Source of the DNA: Motacilla alba alba
Lineage: Eukaryota > Chordata > Aves > Passeriformes > Motacillidae
Direction of reading: 5' to 3'
DNA length: 64,000 nt
NCBI RefSeq assembly: GCF_015832195.1
Contig: NC_052021.1
Span: 2,852,001-2,916,000 of the forward strand
Below the pieces are notes generated by a model that was not told where the DNA came from, did not search any database, and saw nothing but the letters and a program-made list of their open reading frames with translations. The stretch's first letter is position 1. Every line of letters starts with the position of its first letter. Of the stretch, positions 49,321-63,640 are shown piece by piece. Both the position numbers and the translations under genes were made by a program.

Positions 49321-49604
49321 GGTGCCCGGGGCGGTGGCGCCCGGCAGGGCTGGCAGGGAGCGCCGGCTGCGGGGATTTCTCTGCAGTGCCCGCCGGCCTG
49401 GAGCCGCCCGGGCGGGGAGCGCGCAGGGAGCTCGGCAGCTGCTCGGGCCGGTGCGCCGAGGGTGCAGGGTGCGCATTTGCTGCTGTTCTCCGAGAAGATG
49501 GCAAAGCTTCTTCTTTCTTTCTCCGTCTTGGTTTTTATTATTGGGGGGATTTTGGTTTGTTGGGGGTTTTTGTTTGTTTGTTTGCTTTTGTTTGTTTTTT
49601 GTTT

Positions 49605-49728
<124 letters not shown>

Positions 49729-49729
49729 T

Positions 49730-50554
49730 TTCTCCTTCTAGCTTAACAGGGAGGCGAGTTCTGTCAGCAAATCTCGTGGTTATTTTTTCGAGGTGGCCTC
49801 TTCTTACAGAGTCTGTGGTTAGAGTAATGGGACAGAGCAAGTAGCAAGTTCCCAGAGAGAAAAGGAGGAAATACCAAAAATGTCAAACATCCGTTAGTGT
49901 GTGATTTGTTTTCCTCCTCCTTTCTACCACCTCCTGCCTTCGTGGCTGTTCCTCTTCGAGTTGCAGTGTTATGTTGCAGCAATGTATCAGCTGGCTCTCT
50001 CGATTGAGAGGCAGGTGTCAGTGGGTGTTGGCTGCACAGTGATGTTATTGCCGTGTTCCCCACGCTGCCCTTTCCCCTCCCCTTGCAGCAGCCCCAGCAG
50101 TCGGGGCACGGGGGAAGGGCAGGCTGGGCACTGAGAGGCACGGCCTGGCACCGCCTGCCCTCCCGCCAAGGAGGAAGGGCATCTTCAGCGATGCCCTGAA
50201 GCATCTTCAGCGATGGGCAGCGAGCACGTCTGCCAGCTGCGAGAGACTTTGGCAGGGCCAGGGTTACCTGTGCCACACCGAGGGTGTGAGAGGGACAGCA
50301 GCCCCTTTGGTCACCGAGCTGCGAGGCTGCAAACCACGGGGGGACAGGGCTGGGGTCCCAGCGCTGTGATTTTTCCTCATTCGGCCCTTTGTTGTAATTT
50401 TTGTCAAGGTTTAATAAATCTGTTCAAAATTTCAAAAGTGAGGGTTGTTTCTCACACTAATTTTCAATCTGCTCTTGTCGCAGCATACTGTCAGCAGTAC
50501 TAGGGGGTCATTACTGTGCTCACTTTTTATTCTCTTTCACAGGAGAGAGAGTTG
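49730..50554 (+). other. No gene; LTR-like tail at 50380-50456
   Basis: 50380-50456 (ttgttgtaatttttgt-aaggtttaataaa ... tttctcaca) matches the end of the LTR-like piece at 55330-55402. No other feature is recognised. Confidence 0.5.
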
Positions 50555-50770
50555 GCAAAGCTTTGCGGAGCTCCTGCTCCTCCTTCCTGTTCCTAAAAAA
50601 AAGCCGTGTCTCACAGTGCACTGTAATTTGCTGCCTCAGGAAGTTTCCTTTGCGTAACTCACATCATTGTGAAGCTTCTGCTCCTCCCTCCTGTTCCTAA
50701 AAGAAGCCGAGTCCCACAGTGCACTGTAACTCTCTGTTGCTGCCTCAGGCAGTTTCGTTTGTGCGACTCA
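50555..50770 (+). repeat. Diverged tandem duplication, about 110 bp
   Basis: ctcctgttcctaaaa...cacagtgcactgtaa...tgcctcagg occurs twice in a row (from about 50570 and from about 50680) with several differences. Confidence 0.75.
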
Positions 50771-52445
50771 TCTTGAAAATGTGACTTAGAAAAGATCTGA
50801 AATACAGAGTTAATTCCTTTAACACTTTACCTGATATCATTGTTTTCCAGTTGATTTTGATGCTGAAACCATTCAGTGTAGCTGCTCTCCATACAAAGAC
50901 ACCTCTAGACATGTTTGCTCTTGCTGCCAGTAGAAAAGAATTTTCAGCAATTTCTGCAGTTTGTAATAGTAGTAGTAGTATTTCTGTGCTTCAGTCGTGT
51001 TCATCCAGCCACACTTCATGTACAAAGAGAATTGCCAAAAAACAAATATTTCAAGTTTGAACTAAAGTGCTTCTATATTTAATGTTCTTTTGTGTATCAG
51101 AGAAGATTTGGGCTGAAAAGATGAAAATCTGCCTCTGTTAAAGAGAAATTCTTCTTTTCTGGAGCCCCAATTGTACCTCAGATGTCTGTGACTCCGGATT
51201 GGTTTTGTCCCCTGAGTGTGAATGCAATTTTCAACACCAGCTGGGCTTTGTTGGAAATGGCATTGGGGACCCACAAGAAAAGTTCCTCCTTTTAGTGGCC
51301 GAGACCATGGTGAGGTTTTGAGCATGTGCTTCTCTCAGGTGGGATCTGGTGGCCCTGAGGTGGCCTTGTCTCCCCGGAGATTTCATGCCCTGAGGCAGCA
51401 AAGGCTGATGGAAGGTGCTTGATGCTCTCCTGTGCCATGGGGAGGAGCAGCAAACAGCAGAGCTGGAAGCACCTTCTCCATTCCCGGATTCTCCTGCCAG
51501 CAGATCCCTTGGCTCTCTCAGGCTCCAGAAGTCACTTTTCCTTTGGATGGATGGCCTGAAGGCCCCAGGTGCTGCAGGTTAGGGCTGCTTCAGGAATCCT
51601 TTTGGCTTGGCAGTGTCCTTCTGCCTAAGAACTGAATTTAGAGACAGACAGATGCAGTGAGGGCAGGGAGCTAACTCAGAACTGTTAGTGGGATCCCAAA
51701 GGAAAAGGTCCCTAGAAAAGACTGCAGTTGTTTTTATAACAAAGTTTCCAGCAGAAGTTTCTGGACTCCAGGGGAGCCATGGAATAGTTTAGCAGGGTCA
51801 TAAACAGGAAATCCACTCTTGGCCAGGAGTTAGGGTTGGCAGCTAACACTTAAACACTTCTGTGGAACTTGCAGTACTTGCTGTCCGGTTGTTGACCCAG
51901 CCGCTGTGGTTTACCCAGAAATTTTCTGCAGTGCAAACCACAAGATGTGATGGTTCCTGTGTCAAAAGCAAAATCAAACATTTCCCAGCATAACACTGAC
52001 ATCACTTCCCCTTTCAGTCCGAGATGAAATCTTGATGAAAAGCTTTGTTTGTCAGTCCCTGTGCCCGCTGCAGAGAGGCCTGGAGCTTTCCTTGCCCTGT
52101 CCCCAGGGGACTGTGAGCTGCCCTCCCCAGCACCAGAGGCTGCACGTTCCCCTGCTCGGGCAAGAAGGGAAAGGTGCCCCTTGGCAGAGCACAAGCTCCT
52201 CAGGCAGGGGCTCAGGCTGCTGTGAGCTCCTCCCCAACACCCCACGGCCATGCCAGGGGTGAAAAATGCCCCGTGTGCCGTGCACCAGCAGGGACCCTCC
52301 ATCCATCTTTCCAGCCCTGTCCCTCGAGCCAGTCGGGCTCCTGGGGAGCACGGGGCAGCAAAACGAGCTCAGTTTGGCCGCGGTAGGGCAAGAGGCAAGA
52401 AGCAAGAATGCAGCGTGGTCTCCCTCTGACCTTTCCTTTGGGACA
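50771..52445. other. No gene recognised
   Basis: Unique-looking sequence with a short (TAG)n at 50964-50977. Open frames are short and carry no domain. Confidence 0.4.
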
Positions 52446-53240
52446 GGCCGGTGTGTCCCTACCCCAAAGGCACAGAAGGGCTTTTAAACGGTGCCACAAT
52501 GTCCCCGTGGCCACGGTGCCACCAGGAGAGAGCCGCGGGGGCGTCGGGGCCAGGAGAGCTGAGCCAGAGAGCTGTGCCCGAGCGTGCCGCTGTGCCCGGC
52601 CCTGCGTGCTCGTGTGTTTGCTGCTGTGCCGGGCGTGAGGGCACACGTCCTGCTCGGCTCAGGGCACGGTGTGCTGCTGGGCACAGCTCTGTGCCCAGGG
52701 ACGTGCTGCCGTGGGCACGAGCCGCGTGCCCTGCTGTGGGCACGGGGCTGCGCTGCGCTCCCAGCTGGAGCGGGGCCGGGCACAGCTCTGTGCCTGTGGG
52801 TGTGCACAGCTTCTGCAGCTGTGAGCACGGCTCTGCGGCACAGGCGTGTTGGGGTGTGACACCGACACGTTGCTGGGCTCAGGCTCCAGGTGCCAGCAGG
52901 TCCGTGCTGGGGGCACGGGTGCCTTGGCAGGGACTGTGCCCAGGTGAGCGTCTGTGCAGCACAGGTGAGCTGCTGTGGCAGGCTGGGCGCACGCAGGGGT
53001 GTGCTGCTGGCCAGTGCCGTGGGGCACAGGGGCTCTGTGCAGGTGAGCAGGTACCTGTGTGCGAGCACTGGCTCTGCACATGTCCCTGTGTGCACTCAGG
53101 GGCTGGGCACGCCCAGGGACATGGCTCTGGGTACACGGCTCCGTGCATCCAGCTGCTGTCCCACCTAGAGAGACAGACATATATATATCTGTATCTATAC
53201 ATATATATATACACACACATGTGTGTTTGTGTATGTGTCA
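52446..53240 (+). repeat. Degenerate GTGCC/GGGCAC-rich repeat and TA/CA tract
   Basis: 52560-53130 is built of irregular words such as tgtgggcacg and ctgtgcccagg. 53175-53240 is an alternating (TA)n/(CA)n/(GT)n tract. All three frames stay open on both strands for up to about 200 codons, with low-complexity translations. Confidence 0.7.
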
Positions 53241-54532
53241 CTACCTAGCTCTGCTGGCTGCAGTGGCCCTGGCTCTCTGTGTACACTCTGCTCTTGTAAG
53301 GAGAAGAATTTGCCTCTGCGTATAAGTTTGCCAAAAGATGGATGTAAAGTTGCGTACAGTGATTTCCATCAAATTTAACAGTGTTTATGTTTCCACTAAA
53401 TCCCCACAAACAGGAGTATCTGCAATGGCTGTGACCCACTGCAGCTCTAACCCACGTTCCCTGGAACCTGCTGCCATCAGAGCGGGGAGCTGGGCCAAGT
53501 GCTGAACCTCTCTGGGGCTGCAGGGCTTCCTGGGCCACGCAGCTCCCTCGTGCCAGCAGCGGTGGGTGACTGCTTGAACACTCAGTTACCCTTTCAGATA
53601 ATGAACCATTTGAGGCTGGGCTATGGACACTGCCTGCAGTGTTAACCCCTCAGTGGGGAGGTCCCTTGCAGGTGCTGCTCAGCACTGAATGGGCTGTGCC
53701 AGCCACAGAGCGAGAGCGGAGACACGGCAACAGAGTTAAAGGCTGGAGAAAGAACCCAAAGGATAGACTGGAACAGCCAGAGCGGGTCAGAGACAACCAA
53801 AGAAGCTCAAAGGTTTCCCAAAAGCGGAGCCCAGCTTCCAGCCAGCTTGAAGATTAACACTTTAGGTGGGGAGTTTGAATGTATCATTTATTGATGTAAT
53901 TGTCCTGTTGTAATAGATGAGAATCACAAGCATCTGTGGAGGGGAAGTACACAGGGAACCATCAGAGGCATTGGGGCAGTTCCCTTAAGGACCAACAAGT
54001 AGAGTGAAACAAGAACTAGAGGGCAAGACCAGGTTGGCCCTGTGTTCAGCACCGAGAAGATTCCACAGCCCTGCTGCGGGCAGCAAGCCCGTGGGCACGG
54101 TGAGGTGGGGGCAAGAAAGCCACCCCAGAGCTCTGTCATTCCTCAGCTGTCTTTTAATGCAACAGGAACCAGAAGGCAAGACTGAGCTGGCCTCTGTACT
54201 CACCACTAAGATCCACCTGCTATGAGTAGCAGCCCCATGGGCACGGTAGATGGGGGAAAAAGCCAGACCAGACCTCTGTGATCCCATTTTGTCCATTCCA
54301 AATAAGTGTGGCTAAAGAAAACCTGAGATTTTTTTCTTTCTCTTCCCACTGTCCTTGCATACATCAAAAAATGCTAGTATGACTAATTTTTTTTTTGAGA
54401 AGTAGGAGTTGATTATCCAAATTGAAAACAAGAGTTAATTGTTCAAGCCGAATGACTCACATGAAAAGTGTGGTTTTGTTGTAGATGAATGATGTGGTGG
54501 TTGGCTCTCACAATTCTGAGATAGATATTCTG
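53241..54532 (+). other. No gene; tandem duplication at 53998-54300
   Basis: Two diverged units of about 150 bp (each with agaagg/agggcaagac...gggcacggt) lie head to tail. Otherwise nothing recognisable. Confidence 0.5.
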
Positions 54533-55037
54533 TGTATGTAAGGAGTTTTGTAGATGTATAGTTGTTGTATTGCAGTAAATAGTTTATTTAGTTGTTGTTT
54601 TGCACTGGGTGATTGGAGATTTGCACCGAGTAGTCTTTATATTGCACTGAATAGTTTATGTGATAGCACATGGCTTGTTATTCCCCTCTCCCATCACACG
54701 GTCTGTCCCTCACACAACCCTCTGCCCAATTCCCCCTGGCGCTCCATTCCCTGGTCAGTCCCTGCCCTCGCCCCTCCTCACTGGCATCCCAGCGGCCGTG
54801 GTCCTCCTCCTCCGCCCCCCATTCCCCGGGTAAAGTCTCCCACCAGGAGCCAGGAGTCTCTTCCCATGCGGGTTTTTCCATCTGGTGGTTCTCGCATCAA
54901 TAAACAGAGGACACCCGTTCCCCAGTGGAGCAGACCGCGTCTGGTCTTTTGCTCTTGTCCATGTAAGACCATGTGGGCTGGGGTGCATAGCGCGCCGGAG
55001 TGGACCCCAACAGCCCGCCAGAGACGCGGTTCTTACA
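54533..55037 (+). mobile_element. Solo LTR-like element
   Basis: Begins TGTATGTAAGG and ends CGGTTCTTACA. Near the start it has reiterated ttgttgtattgca words, and it has AATAAA at about 54899. No clear target duplication. Confidence 0.55.
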
Positions 55038-55039
55038 TA

Positions 55040-55402
55040 GAGTGATGGCCCTGGAATGTGTCCCCCCAGAGTCCCCTGTCCCTCCCCTTGCAGCAGCCTC
55101 AGCAGTCAGGGCATTTGGGCAGGGCCGGCTCAGGGCCAGCAGGGCCACAGGACAGCACCTGAGCTGCAGTCAAGGTGTCAGGAAGTGATCTCCAGCAGGG
55201 CAGGGCACAGGAGGAGCTGACTGACCAAACTTTGGGAGGGGCTGGGGGCATAAAAGGCAGAGCATCCACTTTGTAAACGCGCACGAGGCCAACAGTCACA
55301 GAGACCTTCAGTACTGTTATTTTTCCTTATTCAGTCTGTTGTTGTATTTTTTGTTAAGGTTTAATAAACTTGTAAAATTTTAAAACTGATGGTCATTTCT
55401 CA
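55040..55402 (+). mobile_element. LTR 3' portion
   Basis: Contains ggcataaaaggcag (TATA-like) at about 55246-55260, aggtttaataaa near 55360, and the end tttctcaca. It resembles 50050-50456. It ends directly at the 3' segment of lectin copy 5. Confidence 0.5.
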
Positions 55403-55731
55403 CATCTTCCAAGGAGAGGCCAAAAGTCTCACCTTCAGGCCAGTTTGTGATGATTCCCAAGAGGCCAGGGCGATTTGGATTTCCCAATGGAGCTGGTTGC
55501 GCCATGAGGGCACTGCACTCCCTGCAGGCAGCATGGGTGGCAGGATGGATTGCAGAGACGTTTCCTTTGCAGCCCCAGCCCAGCGCTGGCTCTGGGGATG
55601 GACAGGCACTGAGGTGACCCTGAGAGGCAGTGCAAGGCACAGGGTGCAGCTGAGGAAGGACAGCCCTGGGCTGGGCTGAGAGGGGAAGCTGGCACTGCCC
55701 AGCGTGGAGAAGGTCCTTTCTGCAGCCCCCG
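55403..55731 (-). repeat. 3' flank of lectin copy 5
   Basis: Same sequence that follows the stop codon in the other five copies, cut at about 55403 by the LTR tail. Confidence 0.75.
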
Positions 55732-56037
55732 TCACAGGGGAGCTTGGGCCTTGCTGCAGACATACGGCCGCGGATTGGAGCAGTTCCCACTCCTCAATCT
55801 CTCCTCAGCCAGGAACGCGCACTCGGCATCGCCAAAGACAGGAACCCTGCAGGGAGGAGCAGAGGCAGCGCTGGCTGCCAAGGGAACACCTTGTGCCCCT
55901 GTCCGGCCAGGCCCTGCCCGGCTCCCCGGCACTCACCGGGAGCTGTAGCTGCTGCCGTCCCCCCAGTGCAGGCGCTGGCCCCGTCTGCGCAGCCCGAGCC
56001 AGTAATCGCCGTTCCCGCGGAGGCGGAAGAGCAAATC
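55732..56037 (-). pseudogene. CLEC2-like lectin copy 5, last two exons only
   Basis: Exons 56037-55937 and 55846-55732 on the - strand, with intact splice sites and open frame, encode the C-terminal half of the lectin domain (WLGL to the stop). The preceding intron runs to about 56144, where it is fused to ECD-derived sequence. The first three exons are absent, so no receptor can be made. The last exon differs from the other copies at several residues (AFLAEERLRSGN). Confidence 0.88.
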
Positions 56038-56144
56038 CTGCCCGGGAGAGAGGAGTGGCAGCTGCCCCGGCCCCTCGGGGGGACACGTGCCCGGGGCTGC
56101 CCCCGCACGCCGGGGCTCCTTCCCTGCAAGGCCCCGGCCCGGGG

Positions 56145-57760
<1,616 letters not shown>

Positions 57761-57799
57761 ATGAACCATTTAACAATAACTTAATGAAATAAACACAAA

Positions 57800-59460
57800 G
57801 CACAAGATTCAGGCTTACTATAATTACCAGGATGCTCCTTCCCAGCCTTGCTGTGCATGGGTGTCCCACTGGCCAGCTTCCAGCCACCTGGAAGCTCCCC
57901 AGTGAGCCAGGGCTGTTGGTAAATGATGGAGAGCGGCTTCCCAAGCTCATCTGCCAGCTCCCTCATCCCCCTGGGCTGGATCCCACCTGGGCCCACAGGT
58001 TTATGGACATCCAAGCAGCTCAGCAGTTCTCTGACTGCCTCCTCCTGGATCACAGGGGGCCCATTCTGCTCCCTGACACCATCCCCCAGCCCAGGAGGAC
58101 ACTTGGCCTGAGGACAAGCTGTGTTCCCACTGAAGGCTGAGGCAAAGAAGGCGTTGAGCACCTCTGCCTTCTCCTCATCTGCAGTTACTGAGTTCCCTCC
58201 TACATCTAATAAAGAACAAAGGTTGGTCTTATCCTTTCTTTTGCCATTAATCCTTTACAAAAGTTGCCAATTTAAGTTCAAACTGAGCTTTGGCCTCCCT
58301 AATTTTTTTTCCTGTGTACCCTAGCAGCCCCCTTAAATACTTCCTGAGAGACCTGACCCTCCTTCCAAAGCACATGCATCCTCCTTTTATTCCTGAGTTC
58401 CTTCAAACCCTTGTTGCCCATCCAGGCTGGAACGTTTGCCTCATGGGCTCATCTTTGGGCACACAGGGACAGTCTGTTCCTGTGCCCTCAAGATCTCTGT
58501 TTTGATGCGTATCCACCTTTCCTGGACTCCTTTGTTTTTAAAGGCTGCTTCCCAAGGAATTTTCTCAATAAGTCTCCTCAAAAGGCCAAAGTCTGCCCTC
58601 AGGAAGTCCAGTGTAAAATCTTGTTGATGTTCCTCCTGATTTCACCAAATACTGAGAATTCTATAACCATGATCACGGTTCTCTAAGCGGCCCCCAACCA
58701 GCACATCTCCCCCCAGCCCATCTCTATCTGCAAACCACAGATCTCACCCAGCAGCTGTGACAAAAAGATGTTCTCCACACACTCTGAAAATTTCCTGGCC
58801 TGCCTTTTTCAGCTGTATTAAGTTCCCAGCAGATGTCTGTCCTGTTAAAGTCACCTAGAAGAACAAGGGCTGATGACCCTGAAACATTCTCTAGCTGCTT
58901 AGAGAATGAGTGCTCCACCTCTTCTTCCTGCTTGGGTGGATGATTCCAGACTCCCAGTGGGATGTCAGCCTTGTTGGCCTTCCCCTTCATTCCTTCCCAT
59001 TCCCCTTCATCCTCCTTGGTTTCAATAGCCACGGCATCAAAAGCCTCCCTAAAATCAAGGGCCACCCCTCCACCTCTTCTCCCTTTCCCGTCTCTCCTGC
59101 AGAGCCTGTAGCCATCCAGGGCAGCGCTCCAGCCACGGGAGTCATCTCACCTCGTTTCTGAGATGGCAATTTCATCACAGCTCTGCTCTTGGACCATGGC
59201 CTCCTGCTCTGCTTGTGTGTTGCCCATGCTGCGTGCCCTGGTCTCCATGCTCCTCAGCTGGGCTGCTGATTTCACTCCTGTCTCAGCCTTACCACCCTTG
59301 GGCCAGCTTCCAGACAGCCCAGCTGCATCCCCTTCCCCCTTCAATCCTGGTCTAAAGCCCTCAAGGAGTTCTGCCAGTTCATGAGCTAAAAACCTTCTGC
59401 CCTTAACAGAGAGAGGGAGCCCATCTGGTTCCAGCAGGCCAGGTGCCATAGAAGCTGCCC
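57800..59460 (-). mobile_element. CR1 LINE, longest fragment
   Basis: The - strand translation gives, in order, a 5' ORF region (59449-59150), the endonuclease motif LVLLGDFN with DICWE (about 58860-58830), the RT linker (about 58400-58270) and the start of RT (58200-57800). Stops and shifts separate these blocks. It is continuous with the 3' segment of lectin unit 6 at 59460. Confidence 0.85.
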
Positions 59461-59689
59461 CATGATCAAAGAATCCAAAATTCTGCCAATGACACCAACC
59501 CTTGAGGCAGCTGGTGATAATGTGAGCTCTCCTGTTCCTTCCATTTGCTCCCTTTGGCTGCGCTCCCAGAGCTGCTCACTGACAGGGGAAGCACTACCCT
59601 GGTCCTGCCTGACTCACAGTCCCAGCATACAGCGATTTTTTGGAGACTTTGGCAGTGGCCACTGCGGGTGCAGCATTTTTAGAATATTT

Positions 59690-61421
59690 TATACAATTCT
59701 CTGAATTTTGTTCCCTTCACATCTCCCAGCCTTTCCCATGACAGTTTTTACCCAGCACTGAGCCCTGACGGTGCCTCAGGGCAGCTCTTTTAATGTTACC
59801 AGGTGGAGGAGAGCAGGTGGGGCAGCTTTTTATTCTGGTTATTTTATTCTCTCACTCTGATTGCAGCAGCACCTCCCTGTGCCTCGGGGCAGCTCCTTCA
59901 GAGACCCGGGGCCGTGTCCAGAGGCGCTGCTGCAGCCAGGGGAGGGGCAGGGCAAGACACATCACAACGCTGGCAGTGCTCAGGGTCTGTCAGCTTTGCA
60001 GGTCAGGCAGATCAAATGAATCCCAATTGTCAGCGATTTCCACCACCTGCTATTTCTGCCCTCTTTTCCTGCAGGGATTTGACAGCTCTTGGTTTCCTGC
60101 CACAGAGCTGGAAAGCAAAATGCCCGCCTGCCCCATGGCCATCCCCGCTGCCTTCCACCACTCCAGCCTTGTCCCTCTTTCTCTGCCCTTTCCTTGGCAC
60201 CACTTTCTCCCTGCTCCTCTCCCTGCCAGCCGGCAACAAAGACATTTCACCCGCTGGCAGCAGCTGCCTCCTCTCCCTCGCTCCCATTTTGCCCACTCGG
60301 AGCTCCTGGAGCCGCCTGCCCGCGGAGCCGGAGCCGCCGTGGGGCCGGGAATGGTGCAGGGAATGATGGCAGGGATTCTTGGGCTGGGCCGGGCCAGGTG
60401 CCCGGGGCCAGCAGAAGCGCTCTGTGCCTCTCCTGCTGCCCCGGGGCAGGCAACAGAACACAGCAGCAAAGGCTCGGGGCTCTCCAGAAAGGCAGCCAGA
60501 GATCTCTCACCCATCCTGGGCAGAACAGGCCCAGACTGGGGAAACTGACTGAATTTATTATCAAACAATCCAGAGCAAGGCAATCAGTAGGCAGCCAAAT
60601 TCTAAAAACAGACGTTCCCCCCACTCTTCTCTCCTTCCTGGGCTTCACTTTGTCCCCAGTTCCCTCGCTCCCTCCTCCCCACACAGTGGCATGGAGAGAT
60701 GGGGTTGTTTTCTTGGAAAGATAGGGATCTGCTAAGGAAGGCAGGAGCCTCCCTTGCAGTGGAAAATGTAAACCCCTTGCCTCTGAGTTATTACAATTCA
60801 GAAATTAAGGGGCTCTAAGGCAAAGATGTGAGAATACAATAAAACTTGTTTTCAAGTTTGTACAAAAGCAAACAAACAAAGCAAACAAAGACCATCAAGC
60901 AGAGCATTAACCCCAAACAGAACACAAATGCAGTCGGCAGCGAATTCCCTGCCCCAAGCAGCCGCTCTGACCGTCCTCCTCCAAAGCTGAGAGAGAGAAA
61001 GACAGAGCCAGCAGCTGACGGAGCCTTCTTCACAGGCAGGTGCCTGATGCCAGAAGTGGGATTCCTGCTCAGCACATGTCAGCTGCTCCTCTTCCTCTTC
61101 AAGAAAAGTGCAAGAGTGTCACACTCAGGCCACTTGGTGATAATTTCCAAGAGGCCAGGGCGATCTGGATGTCCCGTTTGCGCTGATTGTGTCGTGACGG
61201 CACTGCACTCCCTGCAGGCAGCATGGGTGGCAGGATGGATTGCAGAGACGTTTCCTTTGCAGCCCCAGCCCAGCGCTGGCTCTGGGGATGGACAGGCACT
61301 GAGGTGACCCTGAGAGGCAGTGCAAGGCACAGGGTGCAGCTGAGGAAGGACAGCCCTGGGCTGCGCTGAGAGGGGAAGCTGGCACTGCCCAGCGTGGAGA
61401 AGGTCCTTTCTGCAGCCCCTG
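59690..61421 (-). repeat. Conserved 3' segment of lectin unit 6
   Basis: Inverted counterpart of 5852-7450 and 20900-22880 without the 340-bp CpG block, so it is closer to unit 1 in this respect. On the - strand an AATAAA lies at 60554-60559. LTR-derived piece at 60710-60815. Confidence 0.7.
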
Positions 61422-62837
61422 TCACAGGGGAGCTGGGGCCTTGCTGCAGAGATACGGCCGCGGATTTGAGCAGTTCCCACTCCTGAATCTCTCGTCAGCC
61501 AGGTACACGCACTCGGCATCGCCAAAGACAGGAACCCTGCAGGGAGGAGCAGAGGCAGCGCTGGCTGCCAGGGGAACACCTTGTGCCCCTGTCCGGCCAG
61601 GCCCTGCCCGGCTCCCCGGCACTCACCGGGAGCTGTAGCTGCTGCCGTCCCCCCAGTGCAGGCGCTGGCCCCGTCTGCGCAGCCCGAGCCAGTAATCGCC
61701 GTTCCCGCGGAGGCGGAAGAGCAAATCCTGCCCGGGAGAGAGGAGTGGCAGCTGCCCCGGCCCCTCGGGGGGACACGTGCCCGGGGCTGCCCCCGCACGC
61801 CGGGGCTCCTTCCCTGCAAGGCCCCGGCCCGGGGCTGCACCCCCAGCCCTACGAGCCCCGAGCCCGGCCCAGGAGCACCCCCAGGCTGCCCTCAGCCAGC
61901 CCGCACCGCCCGCAGCCCCTCACTCACCATGGCCCCCTCATCCTTGGCAATGGCCAGGGAGGCGTTCAGCTCGGAGCAGCGTTCCTGACCCTGCTCCCAG
62001 GTGCCGTAATCCCTTGAGAAGTAGTAGCAAACCCCCTTGTGCCCAATCCAGTCAAAGGGACAGCCCAGAACACACTGTGGAGAAGCAGCTGTCACTGGAG
62101 CCTGCGGAGCTGCAGGGGCAAGAGGAGAAGGTCTGAGCATTGCCCTCTGCAGGGAGCAGGGAGCCCGCTCTGCCCCGAGGGGCTGGGCCCAGGCTGCTGC
62201 CCCTGCCTTACCTGCCAGCACAGCCAAGGCCACCAGCAGAGCCAGCAGCAGCAGCAGCAGCAGCAGGATCAGCAGCGCCGTGCCCACGGGATGGCGCCTG
62301 AGCCGTTCACCTGGAGCAGGAAAGAGCTGCTGGCTGCCAGAAGCAGAGCCGGCCCTGCAATCTGCTCAGCCCCTGCCCAGGGAGCACAGCAGGGAGCCCT
62401 CAGCCAGTGTGGCCCTCGCTCAGCTGGCAGCCAGAGAGCCCAGAGCCTGGGCACGGCCAGGGACACAGCTCTGGCCACAGCCAGGGACACAGCTGTGGGC
62501 ACAGGCTGCAGCAGGAGAGCTGCACAGCCTTGGGGGCAGCTGGGGCTCTTGCTGCCAGCCACTGATGGGGCCCAGCAGAGCACCAGGCCTCGTCCACACC
62601 TCGGGAAACAGCCACACACCTGCCAGCCCTGGCCTTGGGAGGGGACACTGGCCCCTCCTTAGAGGCCCCTGGGGTGGCCCTGCACTCACCCAGGAATCTT
62701 CTGAGTGTATTCCCTGTTGCTGATCGGTTCTCCGGGGGCTCATTGACCATCCCATGAATGGAGCAGACTTCACTCTCCTCCAGCTCACAGCCGGCATTTC
62801 TCTGCGTTGAATAAACAGCACCTTGCTCTGGAGACAT
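61422..62837 (-). CDS. CLEC2-like C-type lectin receptor, copy 6
   Basis: Coding exons on the - strand are 62837-62690, 62310-62212, 62109-61928, 61727-61627 and 61536-61422, in all 645 nt and 214 residues with no interruption. The tail starts MSPEQGAVY as in copy 3. Then come RLRRH, the leucine-rich span, and the lectin domain with the family cysteines, WLGL and the NAS sequon. The last exon reads YLCSKAPAPL at its end, with Leu where other copies have Val. The start exon acceptor is at 62905, and the upstream region to 63640 matches copies 2 and 4. The 355-bp insert shared with copy 2 lies beyond it and runs off the window, so the GC element of this unit is not visible. Confidence 0.88.
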
Positions 62838-62905
62838 CAGGAGCACTGGCAAAGCCTTTGGGAGCTCGGCCTCGGGAGCAGCTTTACGGCGGCGCTGGTG
62901 GCACC

Positions 62906-63640
62906 CTGCAAGGGACACGATGAGCGGTCAGTGCTGCTGCCGGCCCTGCGGGAGCCCGAGGCTCGGCAGGGCGGGTGGCAGCTCCGGCTGCGCTGTCCCC
63001 GCTGCCCAGAGTTGCGGCAGCAGCAGCGGCGGAGCCAAGCGCAGCCTCCGGGAGCTCGGCGGTGCCCGCAGCCCCGGCCCCTGGGGCTCTGCAGCCGCTG
63101 CAGCCCCCAGCTCCGTGCCGGGACAGGCGCTGACAGCGCCTGCGAGCTGCCGCCTGCTGCTGGCCCAGGGCAGCTGCGGCTCGGAGTCCGCCTGCCCAGG
63201 GCCGAGAAGCAGCAGCCCCGGGCTGCTGACCATCGTGCCCCGCATTCCCTGCCCCGCCGCCTTGCAGCGCGGCCACCCCGGGCGCCGGCACGGCCGCTGG
63301 GGCTCCCTGCCTGCGAACACGGGGCGCCTCCTGGCACAGAGGGCAGAGAAGCCTCGGCCCCGGAGCCCGCAGGATGCGGCGCTTGCTGCCCGCGCTCGGC
63401 GCCTGCAGCGCTTTGGGCTCCGAGGCGCGTTCAGGTTCGTGCCGTGCCAGCCCCGAGCCGGGCACGGACACCTCCCGCCCGCCCGAGCAGCGGCCCCGAG
63501 CCCGCTGCCGCACGGCCGGGAAGTGTCCCGGGCACGGAGCAGCCGCCTCCGTCCCAGCGAGAGCAGCCGGCGGGAGCCATCGCTGCCGCGGCACCGGCTC
63601 GGCCCCGGCCATCCGGGCACGGGGGACACCGCGGGCAGCC
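62906..63640 (-). promoter_or_regulatory. CpG-rich upstream region of lectin copy 6
   Basis: Nearly identical to the upstream regions of copies 2 and 4. The acceptor ttgcag lies on the - strand just outside 62905. Read as promoter or intron; the open frames follow base composition. Confidence 0.5.

Noticed and set aside
52451..53248. 265-codon open frame rich in Cys, Ala and Gly
   Set aside because: Degenerate tandem repeat sequence; long open frames occur on both strands and no domain is visible.
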